DNA of 64,000 bases from contig JAHDYR010000062.1 in the NCBI GenBank assembly GCA_019828565.1, positions 868,001 to 932,000 of the forward strand, written 5' to 3'. The stretch comes from Carpediemonas membranifera. Its lineage: Eukaryota > Fornicata. This document shows positions 44,757 to 57,600 of the stretch, piece by piece; positions within the stretch are counted from its first letter, which is position 1; every line of letters starts with the position of its first letter. The notes under the pieces are model-generated. The model did no database searches and was not told the origin of the DNA. It saw only the letters and a program-made list of their open reading frames with translations. Both the position numbers and the translations under genes were made by a program.

Positions 44757-46091
44757 ATGTCACAATATCGATATTCTGATGCTCACACTATCCAGAGCGT
44801 TTCAGACGCCAAGACGCTCCACGCCGCTCACGAAAAGTGGGCCCGTGAGGTCCTGAACGTGAAGCATCCGCGCTCGTTCTTCAACTGCCTCACGGCCAAG
44901 AGCCTTGAACTCATTAAGGCTTCATGGCGCCATTCGGAAGCGTTCCCGACGTTCGAAGAGCTCACCAAATCCCTCATTAGCGACACCGAGGGAAGCAAAC
45001 GCGATGCAGGGGAACCGGCATTCTCCCCGCGTTCCCACCTCATCTCGAAGCGCCTCCGGGCGATCAAGGCCCTTCTGGAGGATGACCTATTCCTCCTCTG
45101 CGCGGCCGCCGAGGCGCGGTACAAGGGCTCGAGCCTTACGAAGCCTGCGTTCCGCAGGGCCCAAGCCCTGTTCGACGACACTATGGAAGAGCTACAGGAC
45201 ACCGCATCCCTCCTCCGGGCCGATCCAGGCCAACCCATCTCCCTCCCTGACCTACACCTGCCTGGCCAACCCGCTCGATGACGAGCCCTCGCGCAGCGCG
45301 GACTTCGTTAGTTCGGCGAACGAGGGTCTGCTCTCCTCGGTCCCTGTGGCAGACACCTCCAGCCTCCGCCAACGCCTCGCTGCTGAGGCCGAGACCATTC
45401 TCCCTCACCTATACTTAGCCCTGATGCCTTCCACGGACAGGGGCACCCGGCTTGCTGCCCTTGCAAGCTCGTCCCACCCCACTCTATTCGGCCCCTCGGC
45501 GCAGCACAGGCTCGCGCTCAGCAAGGTCGAGAACCTCCTCAACGCCTTCAACCCGGACGTCGACGCAACCAACTACGCACGCCTCCCCGAGAGCACCACG
45601 CGTGACATCGTTGCTGGTTTCGCCCTCGAAGGATACACCAGCGCCGCAAAGACACTGTACAAAGCCCTGGTCGAGACGGATGCTGACGGCCAGCGCCGCA
45701 CCACCGCCGAATGCATCGCAGCCCTCCGCGATCTCGCCGTGGACCACGAGGGCAACGTCGTGATACCCTGGCGCGCGTTCAAGGAGGCTTCGACACCTTC
45801 GAAGCCTCCCAAGAAGCCACGTCACGCTCGCGATGGCCGGCCCGACACTCCGCAGAAGCCCGAGACATCCGCCCGAGAGGACAGCCAGGACCGCAGCGAC
45901 GCCAACGACCTCCCGGAGCCCCGGCTGCTCGATTCCGGCGACCGCTACGCGCAGTTTAAGGACCGCAAGAAGTTCCGAATCCCCGAGCGGTTCTCCAACT
46001 TCTGCAAGCACCACGGCTACAACTCCACACACACGACAGAAAACTGCATATACCTCCAGAAGAAGGCAGCTTCTGCCGATGAGGTTCACAC
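44757..46091 (+). CDS. Outer gypsy element: gag (one frame break)
   Basis: ATG 44757 (MSQYRYSDAHTIQ). Frame changes near 45200-45240. The C-terminus has C-K-H-H-x4-H-T-T-E-N-C, a gag-type zinc knuckle. The frame is interrupted at 46091 by the inner element. Removing the insertion and one 4-bp target copy puts gag in frame with the protease at 50454 onward, so the parent had one gag-pol frame. Confidence 0.8.
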
Positions 46092-46173
46092 TGTCGGTTG
46101 AAATCATTTACAGTAAACCGCAGCGGGGTAAAAGTGGTCAAAACTGGACGGAGCAGTTTATAGACCGGTGACA
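46092..46173 (-). repeat. Inner gypsy 3' LTR (82 bp)
   Basis: Identical base for base to 50368-50449. Read on the minus strand it has CTATAAAC near its start, a likely TATA box. Very short for an autonomous LTR element. Confidence 0.95.
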
Positions 46174-46188
46174 CTACCTCCCTTTTTG
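46174..46188 (-). other. Polypurine tract of inner gypsy
   Basis: On the minus strand AAAAAGGGAGGTAG lies directly before the 3' LTR, the expected plus-strand primer position. Confidence 0.75.
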
Positions 46189-46231
46189 ATGAGAAAACCC
46201 CCAACCTGCAAGGAACGGGGGAAAAAGATGG

Positions 46232-49200
46232 TTAGTAGAGTTTCAGGTTCTTCTTCGCCTTACGGGCCAACCTCTTCATCTCCTCGAGGTGTTTCACTCC
46301 CGAGAGTGGTTCTTCCGTTATGTTTTCGAATCCTACCCACTTGATGGCGGCTGTCCCTTCTTTCCAGTCTACCGATACTACTCGCTCTACCTCCCATTTT
46401 TTCTGGTCGAAGCTTGCAAGTTGAAGCATCATCGTGTCCGTTACGGCATCCGTGTCGAACATCATGAGTTTTTCAATGTGGGTTGATCTGGTCGATCCGT
46501 CGAGTATCGACTGCAGGACTATTCTGTTATTATCAAGTACATCGTGTACCTTCCATGGGCCCCTGTTGCGCGCGTCTAGCTTCTGAGGGGCCTCATCTTT
46601 CCAGAGGACGTAGTCACCCGGCTTCAGTTCGGTGTTGACTATTGTCTTTTGGCCCGGGCCCACACTCTCTCTGGCAGTGGTCTCCAGGGCGTTAAGGGCC
46701 AGCTCCAGGTCCTTTTTGAACTCTGGGAAATCTCTGATCGGAGAGTTGCTGTCGTTCGTCCACCAGCTTGTAAACATGTTGTGCTCATGGCCAAATATCA
46801 GCTCGTGCGGGGAGAACTTCGTGGCCGTATGTGTCGTGCCGTTGATAATCATCTGGACCGTCGGTAGGAGTCCGCACCACTGGTCTTTGTAGGCTATTGC
46901 CAGGACAAGCCACCGTAGGTGTCTTCCAATCTCCGCATTCCTTCTCTCCACGAGACCATTGCTCTGTGGATGAAACGGGATGGTGAAGTGGTGTGCGACT
47001 TTCAATGACGTTGTGAGTTGTTCAACTATCGAGTTCGCGTACTCCGGGCCGCCGTCGGACAGAATCTCCGCCGGTATCCCGTGTCGCGTGAAAACGTGGT
47101 CCCATAGGGCCCTGGCGGAGGTCTCGGCGTCGATCGATGCGACTGCGACGAGCTCGGTGTATCTTGTAAACATGTCTACAGCCACAATGATGTAGCGAGC
47201 GCCCAGCGAATCCGTTGGGAGAGGGCCAATTGTGTCGACTGCCACTGTCTCCCATGGTCTGGTGCGTCTTGTCTGGCCCTTTTGGGCGATAAAGTAGTCC
47301 TTGATGCGAGTCTTCAGACAAATGGGGCACGTCTTGATGTGCTTTTTGACGTCCAAGAGCATCCCCGGCCAAAATGCAGACGTGGCGAGTGCTTGGAACG
47401 TTGAATTTGCTCCCGTATGAAATTGGTGAGCGGTCCGAAGGGCCTTGTCGCGTGTCTCTCCCTTGGGGATAATCGGCACTCCGTCCTTGAAGTAGATCGA
47501 GTTTTCGATGGATACTCCCTCTAGTTTCTCCCCAGCCGACTCGAGTTGACTCAGGTGCCATGGCCTGGGCAGCCTGGATCAACTCAAGGGTCAGCCCTGG
47601 GCCGGCGTCCTCCGCCTCTAGCAGGTTCAGCTGCGGCCCGAGGTCCCCTCGGGGAAGGATACGCGACAGCATGTCTGCCATCTTGTTTGTCTCTCCAGCA
47701 ATATGCTCGATCGTAATGTTGTAGTCCGACAAGACAGACGTCCACCTGAGGAGTTTCTTGGAAAGCTCCTTCCTCTGCATGAGATATACCAGATTCTGGT
47801 GGTCGGTGCGGATCTGTATGTTGTCCTTAAAGCGGAAAAGTTGAGCCATGTCAGGTCTCGTGAGACAAAAGATGATAGCATGAAGCTCTTGTTCGTAGGT
47901 CGGCCACCTAGTCTGGGTTGGCGTATGACACTTTGCGAAGAGCGAGACGATCTCTCGGTTGCCGGAGTCGTCTTCTTGGAACAGAATGCCCCCTAGTCCG
48001 TCGTTCGACGCGTCCGTCTCGAGGGTCCACTTCTTTGAGAAGTCGGGGAAATGGAGGACTGTGTCTGAGCTGAGTCTCTCCTTGAACGTTGTAAACGCCT
48101 CTTCTTGTTTGGGGTTCCAAGTTATGTTCTTTGAGTTCTCCTGTGCCGTTAGCATCTCGTTGAGAGGTTTGAGGATTCGTGATGAGTCCGGGACGAACTG
48201 GGCGACATAGTTGAATGATCCCAGTGTCCTCTGAAGCTCCTTTGCGGTGGACGGGAGCTGTATGGCGTTTACCGCCTCTACCTTCTCTGGGGCAAGTTGT
48301 TTCCCCTTCTCCGAGACAATATACCCGACGGCCTCGACGTGGGCTGAGCCTATCGTGCACTTCGGGCCTTTAAGGCGCAGTGAATAATGTCTACAGATCC
48401 TGAAGACGGTTTTGATCAGGGTGAGAAACTGGGCCTCGGTCTTGGCGTAAATCAAGATGTCGTCAAGATAGATGTCCACCCCTTTGTGGAGGACCTCGGC
48501 GAACGCCTTCTGCATGGCGCGTTGGAATCTCGCCGGGGCGTTCATCAGGCCGAATGGACATCTGGTGAACTCGCAGTATGCGTCTGGAGTGACAAAAGCG
48601 GTTTTGGGGATATCTTCCTCGTGCATCCGCATCTGGTAGTAGCCTTGTCTGAGGTCTAGGCCTGCAAAGTATTTGCAGCCTGATGCTCGGTCTACAAACT
48701 CGCGCGTGTTAGGCAGGGGGAAGTTATCCCTCACTGTCTTGGAGTTTAACTCCTTGTAGTCAATGCAAAGACGGATCTTGGTCGATCCTTTGTGGCCCTG
48801 CCTGACTACTACGATCGGCGAGCTGTACGGCCCAGTCGAGTCCTGGATTATCCCGTCTCGCCTGAGTTGTTCTAGCTCTGTCGACACCAGGCCTTGGGTC
48901 ACTGGGTCGAGTCTGCGAGCGCGGCATTGTACAATTGCCCGCTCGTCTATCAGTTCAATCGACATGGGTTCCAGTCGAGACCCTTCCTTGGGTAGTTCTT
49001 CCTCGAAGATATCGTCAAATGAGTTGATTATCTCGAGAATCTCGGGTCGGATCTTCGACTCCGGGACGTGGACACCACAGTAGTCGTCGGTTATCGCCAT
49101 GTTTGCGTCCTCCGTGAGATATTCATGGTAGAACGGCAGCCAGTCCTCGTCCTCCTCAATTGAGGAGAGCTTGTGCAGGTTAAGGTTGAGTGTGCCATCG

Positions 49201-49766
49201 CCAATGAGTGCGAGTGACCTCAGCAAGTCACACCCGATGAGAGCCTTGAAGAACTCACCGGGGAGTACGTAGTACTTCCATGTAACCTCCAACGGTGTGA
49301 CACCTAGTGCTGGGAATGCTGCCTTAAATGTGACTGCTTGATCTGTCACGAGGGAGCGTCCGTCTCCTAGCGTGACCTTGATCTTTTCCTCGAGAGAGGT
49401 CTGCACTGTGTCCTTGGGTAGGGTACGTAGTGCCTTCGAACTAATGAAGCTTCGGCTTGCACCAGTGTCTACAACGAACGAGTAAGTTTTGCCTTTTACA
49501 GTAGCGGGGGTCGTCAGTGGACCCTTCCCGCCCTTCTCGTTAGTCGACGCGCTGTCGGCGTTGTTGTTCTCGCTGTAGCGGGGGTGCTTATCGCATCTGA
49601 AGTCCATGTGGGGACCGCCACAGAAACGACATGGGCGCGACGGCTTCTTGGGTCCGTCGGCCGGCGGGCGCTTGGCCGCGTCCGGGCGGTACTGGGCCTT
49701 CCTGGCCTGGGCCGGGGCCTTGGGTCCGCCGGCCGGGGGTTTGCGAGAGGGGTTGATCATGGTCAT
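46232..49766 (-). CDS. Inner gypsy pol: protease-RT-RNase H-integrase-chromodomain (one frame break)
   Basis: Opens with a basic region and zinc knuckle C-R-F-C-G-G-P-H-x4-C, so its first part is really the end of gag. Protease F-V-V-D-T-G-A-S; RT FTRCPFGLMNAPARFQ and IYLDDILIY; RNase H LETDASNDGLGG. The frame shifts near 47540, then integrase: H-x-F-H ... C-P-I-C zinc domain, VDTIGP, SDGGPEY and LVERRN (D, D, E). The end has a chromodomain-like block (WEVERVVSVDW ... IKWVGF), typical of chromoviruses that target modified histones. Confidence 0.9.
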
Positions 49767-50346
49767 ACGCCCTAGCAGCCCTAAGAGCCACCGCTACGGT
49801 GTCCTCGAAGGTCTTGACGTTGTGGAGAGCAAGCAAGGTCTGTGCCTTCTTGCGGAATGCTGTCGGGTTCAGGGACTTCCTGAAGAGCCGTGCAGCCAGC
49901 TTATCAAAGCTTGCGAGCAGTTCGTCGGCATTGGGGTTGTCGTCGATGGGGTCCAAGAACCCTTCTGGGTCTGGCGTCTTGGAGTAGAGCTCGATGCGCT
50001 TGCGGAATGCTGCCGCTTGTAGTCTCGTGCCAGCTTCGAAGTTGCGTGCGGTGCTCGGCACCATGGGGAAACGAAGGTCTTGGAGCTCTTCGACGAGTGC
50101 TAGGATGGAGTGGGGAAGGAGCCGCTGGCGACACCATTCGGTGAAGTTCTTGAGAGTGTAGTTCTTGTCGGATGTGTCTATGCCTTCGGCCTTGAGTTCG
50201 AGGGCAAATGACTCCTCAATGAGGACGGACAGTGGGATGCTTGGGTTTTGTATAGTAAAAATCGTTGCTCGGCGCTCAAACTCCTCAAGAGTCTCTAGTG
50301 TTAGATTTGAAGGAGAAAGCTCAGGAATTTGAACAGTTAACGACAT
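49588..50346 (-). CDS. Inner gypsy gag
   Basis: ATG at 50346, only 21 nt after the 5' LTR. About 195 residues of capsid-like sequence (LETLEEFERRATIF; SIPLSVLIEESFALELK; FDKLAARLFRK) before it passes into the pol frame, which is +1 relative to it. The zinc knuckle is in the pol frame, so either a +1 frameshift is used or one base has been gained or lost. The last 59 residues of this frame look out of phase. Confidence 0.8.
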   Translation of the reverse strand: MSLTVQIPELSPSNLTLETLEEFERRATIFTIQNPSIPLSVLIEESFALELKAEGIDTSDKNYTLKNFTEWCRQRLLPHSILALVEELQDLRFPMVPSTARNFEAGTRLQAAAFRKRIELYSKTPDPEGFLDPIDDNPNADELLASFDKLAARLFRKSLNPTAFRKKAQTLLALHNVKTFEDTVAVALRAARAYDHDQPLSQTPGRRTQGPGPGQEGPVPPGRGQAPAGRRTQEAVAPMSFLWRSPHGLQMR

Positions 50347-50367
50347 CAGCACAGCTAATACTAGTAT

Positions 50368-50449
50368 TGTCGGTTGAAATCATTTACAGTAAACCGCAGC
50401 GGGGTAAAAGTGGTCAAAACTGGACGGAGCAGTTTATAGACCGGTGACA
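50368..50449 (-). repeat. Inner gypsy 5' LTR (82 bp)
   Basis: Identical to 46092-46173. The 21-nt leader that follows shows no recognisable tRNA-complementary primer site (no TGG start), so priming may be unusual. Confidence 0.95.
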
Positions 50450-50453
50450 ACAC

Positions 50454-52640
50454 CACCTCTGTTCCGATCAACACCACGGTGAACATCGATGGAACTCCTT
50501 GTAACGGGAAACTTGATACGGGAGCCGATGTTTGCACCATCTCTGCAGCCAAGGCCGAAGAGCTTGCTCTTTCAACCGAAGACTCGAGCCTTGTGATCAC
50601 ATCTGCCGAGAACAAGACCATCTCCACTGGTAAGCGCGCTGTCGCCGCCATCACGCTCCCTAGCGTAGACGGACGCCCTGTTACGACCGTCTGGCCCCTC
50701 CACGTCATCAAGGGTGACAGCGGACGAGTCCTCGTTGGTAAGGACCTTCTTGCCCACCTTGGGTACATCGCCAACGACCGCCTGGTCATCATGCCCGCCT
50801 CAATGGGCGATCCAGACGACCTTGAGGACCACCACATGTTGGACGCCGACCTGGTGGAGGTGTCGACAGACGACGAGTACCTCTCCGTTACGGTGCCAGA
50901 CGACCACGGGCCCGAGTTCCAATCTCTGGTCCGTGCTATAGTGGCAGAACGACCTCGCCTGTTCAACGCGACGCTACACCCGGAAGGAAGCGACCTGGAG
51001 CCGCATGTGATCGAACTCACGTCTTCGACGCCGATCAAGTGCAGGCCCCGCCCCCTTGTTGGGACCCCCGGCTCGGCTGCACAAGCCGAGATCGAGAAGA
51101 TGCGCCGTCTAGGCATCATCCGGGACTCGAAATCCTCGTATGCGTCCCCCCACACCATGGCAACCAAGAAAAATGGAGACCCCCGGTTCTGTGTAGCCTA
51201 CAACGCACTGAACGACGTGACCGTTCCGGACGCATTTCCCCTCCCGGACCTTCGCGAGCTCCCACACGAGGCCAGCGGATGCTCTTATTTCGCGAGCCTT
51301 GATCTCCGCACCTCATACTGGCAACAACGGGTCGACCCCGCCTCGATCCCCCTGACCGCCTTCTCGGTCCCAGGTCACCACTATGAGTTTTTGCGCGTAC
51401 CCTTTGGCCTCACTAACGCCCCCCGCGAAGTTCCAAAGGGCCATGGAGTCGCTTTTGGAGGGCATCCCCGGTGTCAGAGTCTACATAGACGACATCTTCC
51501 TCTTCGCCCGAAGTCAAGACGACTACCTTTCAACTCTCAGAACGACCCTCGAACGCCTCGACGACTGTAACCTGCGTCTTCGCGCGGACAAGTGCGTGAT
51601 CGGCGCTAACCAGGTCGAAGTATGCGGGTTCGTGATCGACGCGCGTGGCCGCTCCATCGCCCAGTCCCGCGTGGACGCCATCCTTAACCTGCAGCCCCCG
51701 ACGACCGTCACAGAACTCCGCCGGACCATGGGGAAGTTCAACCACCTTGCCGCCTACATCCCCACTCTCGCCGCCGCAGCTGCCGAATCCACCGGCCCGC
51801 TGAACGACCTCCTGAAAGGGTCACCCAAGGGCAGCGACAAGCTTCCTTGGACTGAGCAGCATGACAGGGCCTTCGCCCGTATGAAGGAACTGTCCACCAG
51901 CCACGAGGCCCTGGCCCTCCCGGACCTCAACGCCACATGGACCCTCGAGACGGACGCCTCCACGATCGCCTTGGGCGGCGTCCTCTGGCAGCATAAGGAC
52001 GGCACCAATCGTCCTCTCGCCTTCTTCTCCAAAACCTTCACGGACACCCAACGCCGATGGGCTACTGTCGAGCAGGAGCTGTACGCAATCGTCTTCTGTG
52101 TCACCCGCCCCGAGTTCAGTAGCCTGCTCAAGCTCAAGCCATTCTCAATCTCAACAGACTACCGGAACTTGGTCTGGCTGTTGATGAAATCAGAGGAGGG
52201 CACCCGGAAGCTGACAAGGTGGCGCCTAATCCTCTCAGAATACCCGTTCGAGATCCGGCACATTCCGGGCTCGTCAAACCTCGTCGCCGACGCCCTATCC
52301 AGGCCCCCCGTCCGCGCCAGCGCGGACGAGTCAACGACGGACGACCATCTCGACACCATCGTCCAGGCGCATGCTGGGAAGTTCGCACACGTCGCGGTCG
52401 ACCAGACGATCCGCAACCTCAAGGCCGCCGGCCACTCCTGGAAGTCTATGCGCGACGACGTCGCCACTTATGTGGCCACCTGCCCAGTCTGCCAGAAGCT
52501 GAAGGCCCACAAGAAGACCTCAACCCCCTGGCACTCCACCCAGACCCTGTCCCCATTCGAGTCCGTGCAGATCGACACGATCGGGCCCCTGCCTAACTGC
52601 GATGGGTTCGCCCATATCGTCGTCTTCATCGATATCGACA
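50454..52640 (+). pseudogene. Outer gypsy pol: protease-RT-RNase H, truncated in integrase
   Basis: Protease C-N-G-K-L-D-T-G-A-D-V-C; RT FLRVPFGLTNAP, then YIDDIFLFAR after a frame shift at a run of six C near 51421 (five would keep frame); RNase H TLETDASTIALGG. The integrase zinc part keeps C-P-V-C and the first catalytic Asp (IDTIGPLP), then sequence leaves the family near 52640. No 3' LTR. Confidence 0.85.
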
Positions 52641-54619
52641 TTTTCGAAATACGTGCTCCTCCATCCTACCAAGAGCACTTCAGGCAGTTGAAATGTCCGG
52701 TATGGGAAGTTGACGAAACCAACCGGAAAAAGGCCAAAAGCTGGCAATCGGGATTTATCGGATCTCATTGAAAGCTATTCGAGCTCGAAGCGAGCGACGG
52801 TGCCCCGCGGCGCCAGCATCCACCAAATGGTAATTTCAGGACCAAGAGTTCGTCTGCTCTGGGGCACGAGAGCAGAAATGGGAAGTATTCTCCTAACCCA
52901 CTAGCCATAGGGCACATTGGGGAAGCAAATTGCTCCCCGGAGGAGATCGCCCGTAGCGAAGCAGGTTAGCGCCAGAGCGGGCCGGCAGAGGACAACTGGC
53001 TGCTCCAGGTGAGGTGCGCACCACCTCACCTGGAGCCCACTCCCCTGCCCTGTATACCTCGCCGTGCGCCAAGCTATGTCGAGCAACAGATGATCGTCCT
53101 CGTGTGCCCAAAAATGCACAGAGGCAAAAACCACCCAAAAGGGAATAAGTTAGCCTCGGTAGGAAAGCGTTGACAGAATACACAGTACTCTAACAACAAA
53201 CAAAACCTACCGCCCATGCTCCTGGGACCCACAAGGGGACCAGACGCAACTAAACGCTCCTCGCACAAACCCACAAGGGAAATCAACGCGAACAAGCGTA
53301 CTGCGCCACCTTTATGATTGAAACCCCTACCGTAACCGGTACCCGCAGTAGGCCCCAGAGGCACTGCGACACGATTGCCTCAGACAACTTAACTGGGGCC
53401 ATATGGCAAAAGTAACCCGAGAGCACCGGGACCGGCGGCCAATAGGCTCTCACTGGGAGGCCACTGGGCCACACTACTCCGGCGCCCGTGCTCTCATGCC
53501 GCCCAAGACCGGGCTTGTGGACGTCATCGCCACGAGAGCCGGGATCGCCGCCCGCCGCCGGCATAGGCAACAGGGCCACCACAACAGGCCCCCAGTACAC
53601 CAGCCATACCGGACAACAGACCGGGAGCGCTGAGGGCCCCGTCCACAGCCCCACAAGAAACGCCCAGCCGAAGCCAAAAGGCATAAACCATCACGGTGTT
53701 TACCAGGACTCACAACCTCTTGGGAGTGACGCGACCCAGGAAGGAAACAACCGGGCTGCGACCACAAGATACAGGACGAGGGGCGTGAATGGCAACCAGC
53801 TGGTGCAGCCGGGCGTCTATGCGAGCACGAAGGCGCTTATAGACCCGCATTTGGCCCCTCAGCTCAGCGTCGAAACCCCGAGCCGACTTAGACTCGTGGG
53901 GACTCAGGTCCTCGTCACGGTAATTCTGAGCCAGGTAGGAAAAAGCAGCGGCACGCTCCCGCCACCGGCTGGCCAGGACGTCCACCTGGGCAAAATCGTC
54001 AGCTATGGTCCGCAGGAAATGCGCCTCCCAACCCCGAGGAGTCGCCGGGCCAGGAGTCGGGGACTCCCGAGAAGGAGCGGTGAAGCCCCTGCCGCCACAA
54101 GGCAAGGGACTACCCTGGGGCCCGGAGGGGAATATGGGATCCCCCGTCGGAGTGCGAAGAGGGCCCTGCTTCCCGGGAAAGAGGCGGCGCCCCCGAAATC
54201 GGAGTCCAGGCCGTACTCGGGCCAAGGACTCGATAGGGATCGGAGTGCATAACCCCTGGTAATGCACCCCCCTCTGGGGACCGCTGGGCAGCGGAGGCGC
54301 CGGCCGAATGGCCAGGAGGAGGCGTGAAGGTGGAAGGAGAGATGGAACGGACGCATGGGGAATAAGGGACAGCAGCCCCGTGTGGGGCGATGCTCCCTGT
54401 CCCTGCAATAAGGTTCCCTTTTGGGTTTTCGCCAGACATGTTTTTGTGTGGAAACAAGGTCCGCAACAAACCTCGCATACCTCGCCCCTGAACCATCCGC
54501 CCTGAGGAAGGGAAAGGAGCCATACAAGACCAGGACATCGCTGGCTGGCGCCCCTTGGAACCTCCACCAAACCTCCTCAAGCCCCTCCAAGAAGCTGGCA
54601 AAAGTGCACTTCCCGCCTT
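52641..54619 (+). other. Junction and 5' region of LINE-B, no clear coding frame
   Basis: The first 250 bp are unassigned. From about 52900 to 54600 the base composition is like LINE-B and frames exist on both strands (for example 53488-54252 plus, 53710-54570 minus), but they are low in complexity and none matches LINE-A. It is probably the LINE 5' UTR or an unrecognised ORF1 start. Confidence 0.35.
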
Positions 54620-57600
54620 TTGCCACTCCAAATGGAAACAGGGGAATATCCCAACAGGGACATGCCAGATAGGGAAGAAAGCATGATTTATGGCTTATTC
54701 GCCCTTAAGGCTGCACCCAGAAGGGATCTCAGGAAAACCAGAAGGGAAAAAGCAAATACGTCCATTATCCAGCTCGGCAACGCGATAGGATACGACAAGA
54801 TTGTAGACCCAGAACAGGGAAGCTTTACAGCAAAGGAAGGCCCAGGGGAGCTCCGGAAAAGCCGGGCCAAGAAGCTGTTTGCATCACTTCCCCTCCTGAG
54901 ACGGTACACAAAAGCCGCCCAACAGCCATACTGGCTATTCATTGAAGGGAACCGGCTGGACCTAGAGCAGGCGGAGACACTAAGCCGGCTTCGCCCAGGG
55001 TCCCCCAAATTTGTGTTCTACCCCAGAGTCCAGGCGGACTACTCCAAGTACGTAGCACATCCCCACCGGACGAGCCAGACGGCACCAGCTAGTGAGCAAC
55101 ACACCCCATCACTTCTCCCCGTGGAGGAGGGCCTTGATCTCGGCCGAATCCATAACCGGGACTTTTCGAGACCACGCCACACAATGACCTCGAACAGCTC
55201 CCCAAAGCGTCCCAGACGCCTTGGATTGCGCAAACACCACCCCCAAATGGGATCAAGGAGTCGTTAACGCCACTGGGCAAGCAACTGGCCACACCGGACG
55301 AATGGGACTGCATCAGAGCCTCAGCAGATGCGGCTATTCCCACAAGGGACGTTGCCATGGTCTTCACCAGAGATGACGCAACGGACTTCACTGCCCGAAC
55401 GGGAAAGGTCGCAAGGACGCTCCTCCTAGAGCTCGTGGCAACATCGCTGCAAGCTGCAGGACATTCTTCGATCTCAGGCAACGGCATCCAGACCAAGTAC
55501 GGGATGGAGGCTGCAATGTGGCTCCTCCATGCCGCCGGACACGCCATCTCCGCGGGAGCTGCAGCCAGAGGGCTCCCCTCACTAGGACGCGAAAACAAGA
55601 AGCTCTGGGCCGACCTAGGCCGGGAACTAGCCAAAGGGCAAGGCTACCACGCCCCTCACCCCCCGGAGGGAGGTTTCCGCAGACCAGACGGCACGCCCAT
55701 CCAGATCTGGACCCAGGGCCCCGTCGAGGAGATCCTCATCTACAGCAGAACCGAGGGTGTGATGAGGCCAGTCTTCCCACCCCCACCCCCTGGAAGAAGA
55801 GCCTTCGGCAGCAGAGGCAGACCTGAGGGAGGAGGTCAGAGACCTCATCCAACGGTGGTCAGTCCCCGGCTTCCCCGAACTCTGGTCGGCATGGGATAAG
55901 ACCAGGCGTCTCTGGCCCCCACCCGCGAGGATTGCCCGCGAACTGGTGTCTGCCTCCTTTCTGACGCGCAACATCACTAACTACTGGCTCACAACGGGGC
56001 AGACCCAAGTTATAGAGCCCGTACGGGACGGGGCATCTCATGGAGCCCTGGGTACTAACGAAGAAGAAACCCCCTGGGCCCGAGCGGCAGCAGGACTTCC
56101 GGCCCTGATGACACACCCACCACGCCAAACAAGGGCACATGCGGGCCCAGCATGGGAGCTAGCCCGCCTCGTTCCAATATCACCCAACGAGCCAACACCA
56201 CCAGGCAGTTGATCGCAATGGTGGACTTTGAGGAAGGAAGAGCCAGATCCAACCAAGGAGACGAGGCCATCATTTGCGAAGGGGCGGCACTGATTTTCGA
56301 CCCAGCTAACGAGCAAATCCTCTACTACATGCACGGGATGCTTGGGGAAGACATCACAGTGGATGCCCTGGACCAATGTCTGTGGGCCACGCACTACATC
56401 CATGGCTGCCCACCAGCTACGTTTGTCGACGTCACCACGGGCAAAGCCCCCAAGGGATACGAAGCAGACTTCCCCCACGCCAAGCGATGGTGCACCGAGA
56501 TGGCTACAGAGCTGAAGAGACTGGAAGACGACTCGGGGCCACAGAAGACCCACGTCCACATCGTGGCTAAGGGAGTCGAGGCTGAGAGAAGCATCCTGAC
56601 CAGTGAGAAGTTCGTCCCAGACGGGAACCTCCGCACCTGGCTAAGCTTACGCCTCATGGATGAAACTGACCTCAACACGATCTTCCCCAACATCCTCGAC
56701 ACGCTGACCTGGTTCTACCCCCAATAGTGGGGAGAAGAGCCTCACCGGCCTCCCCTCCCGACCCCAGTCCGAACTGGGCCGGACCTGGACCAGAAGGTAC
56801 CAACAGCGCCCGGAGGCAAAATTGGTGTGCCCCTATCACAAGCACGCACCCCACCACTGCCACTGCGCCCTAGCAGATGTCTCCATATTCTACGCCAGAC
56901 TAGCAACAGCGTTCTGGATGAGAGACAACCCAGGCTGGGACTGGGGGCAGGTAGAAGCCCACCTCACAGCCCTAGGAAGCATGCTCATGGGCAGGGAGTC
57001 GCCGTACCATGATGAATACAAGGACCTGGCGACCAAAGTCAACGCCAGACACGGCCTCGGCACCGTGGCGGCCGGTCGCCTAACCCCATTGTCCCAACAA
57101 GTCAACCTCTTTGGCACCAAGAACCCCAAACGGGGCCAGATTATCATGACCAACTGGGAGGAAAACGATTTCAGCTCCGGAAAGGGTATCACCAGAGCCC
57201 TGGAAGGAACAGCCGTGATCATCGGAAACCCAGAATCGCTCGCGAGAGTAGGCGAACCAGCGCGACCCATCCTCCTGGAAATCCACTCGGAGTGGAACGG
57301 GCGCCGCCGCGCTGTCCAAGACGGTTTCCCTTGGGCGAACCTGAGGGGGAGCCCACGGAAATAGACGCGGAAAAGATGCTTACTCTAGACGTCAGCGACA
57401 CCAAAACGATGACCCTATCCCAAGCGGCGTCTTTGATGCCCGTCCACAAATTCGACATAGCTGGAGGCCACATGGGCAGAGAAGCCAGGAAGAAGATCTT
57501 CAACTACTTCACGGAGGTCCCAGCCGACGATCGAGAACTCCTGGCCAACATGTGTGTCGACCCGGAGACAGGCTCCATCAACTTCCTCCCCTCGTTCCTC

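Larger units (their letters stand above)
46092..50449 (-). mobile_element. Inner gypsy element: complete, 4,358 bp, 82-bp LTRs
   Basis: Bounded by identical 82-bp LTRs (TGT...ACA) and an ACAC duplication at 46088-46091 and 50450-50453. Order on the minus strand: LTR, 21-nt leader, gag, protease, RT, RNase H, integrase, chromodomain, polypurine tract, LTR. Identical LTRs mean recent insertion into the outer element. Confidence 0.95.

Noticed and set aside
53488-54252. 254-codon plus frame in the LINE-B 5' region
   Set aside because: Low complexity, overlapped by an equally long minus-strand frame, and without a counterpart in LINE-A; left unassigned.
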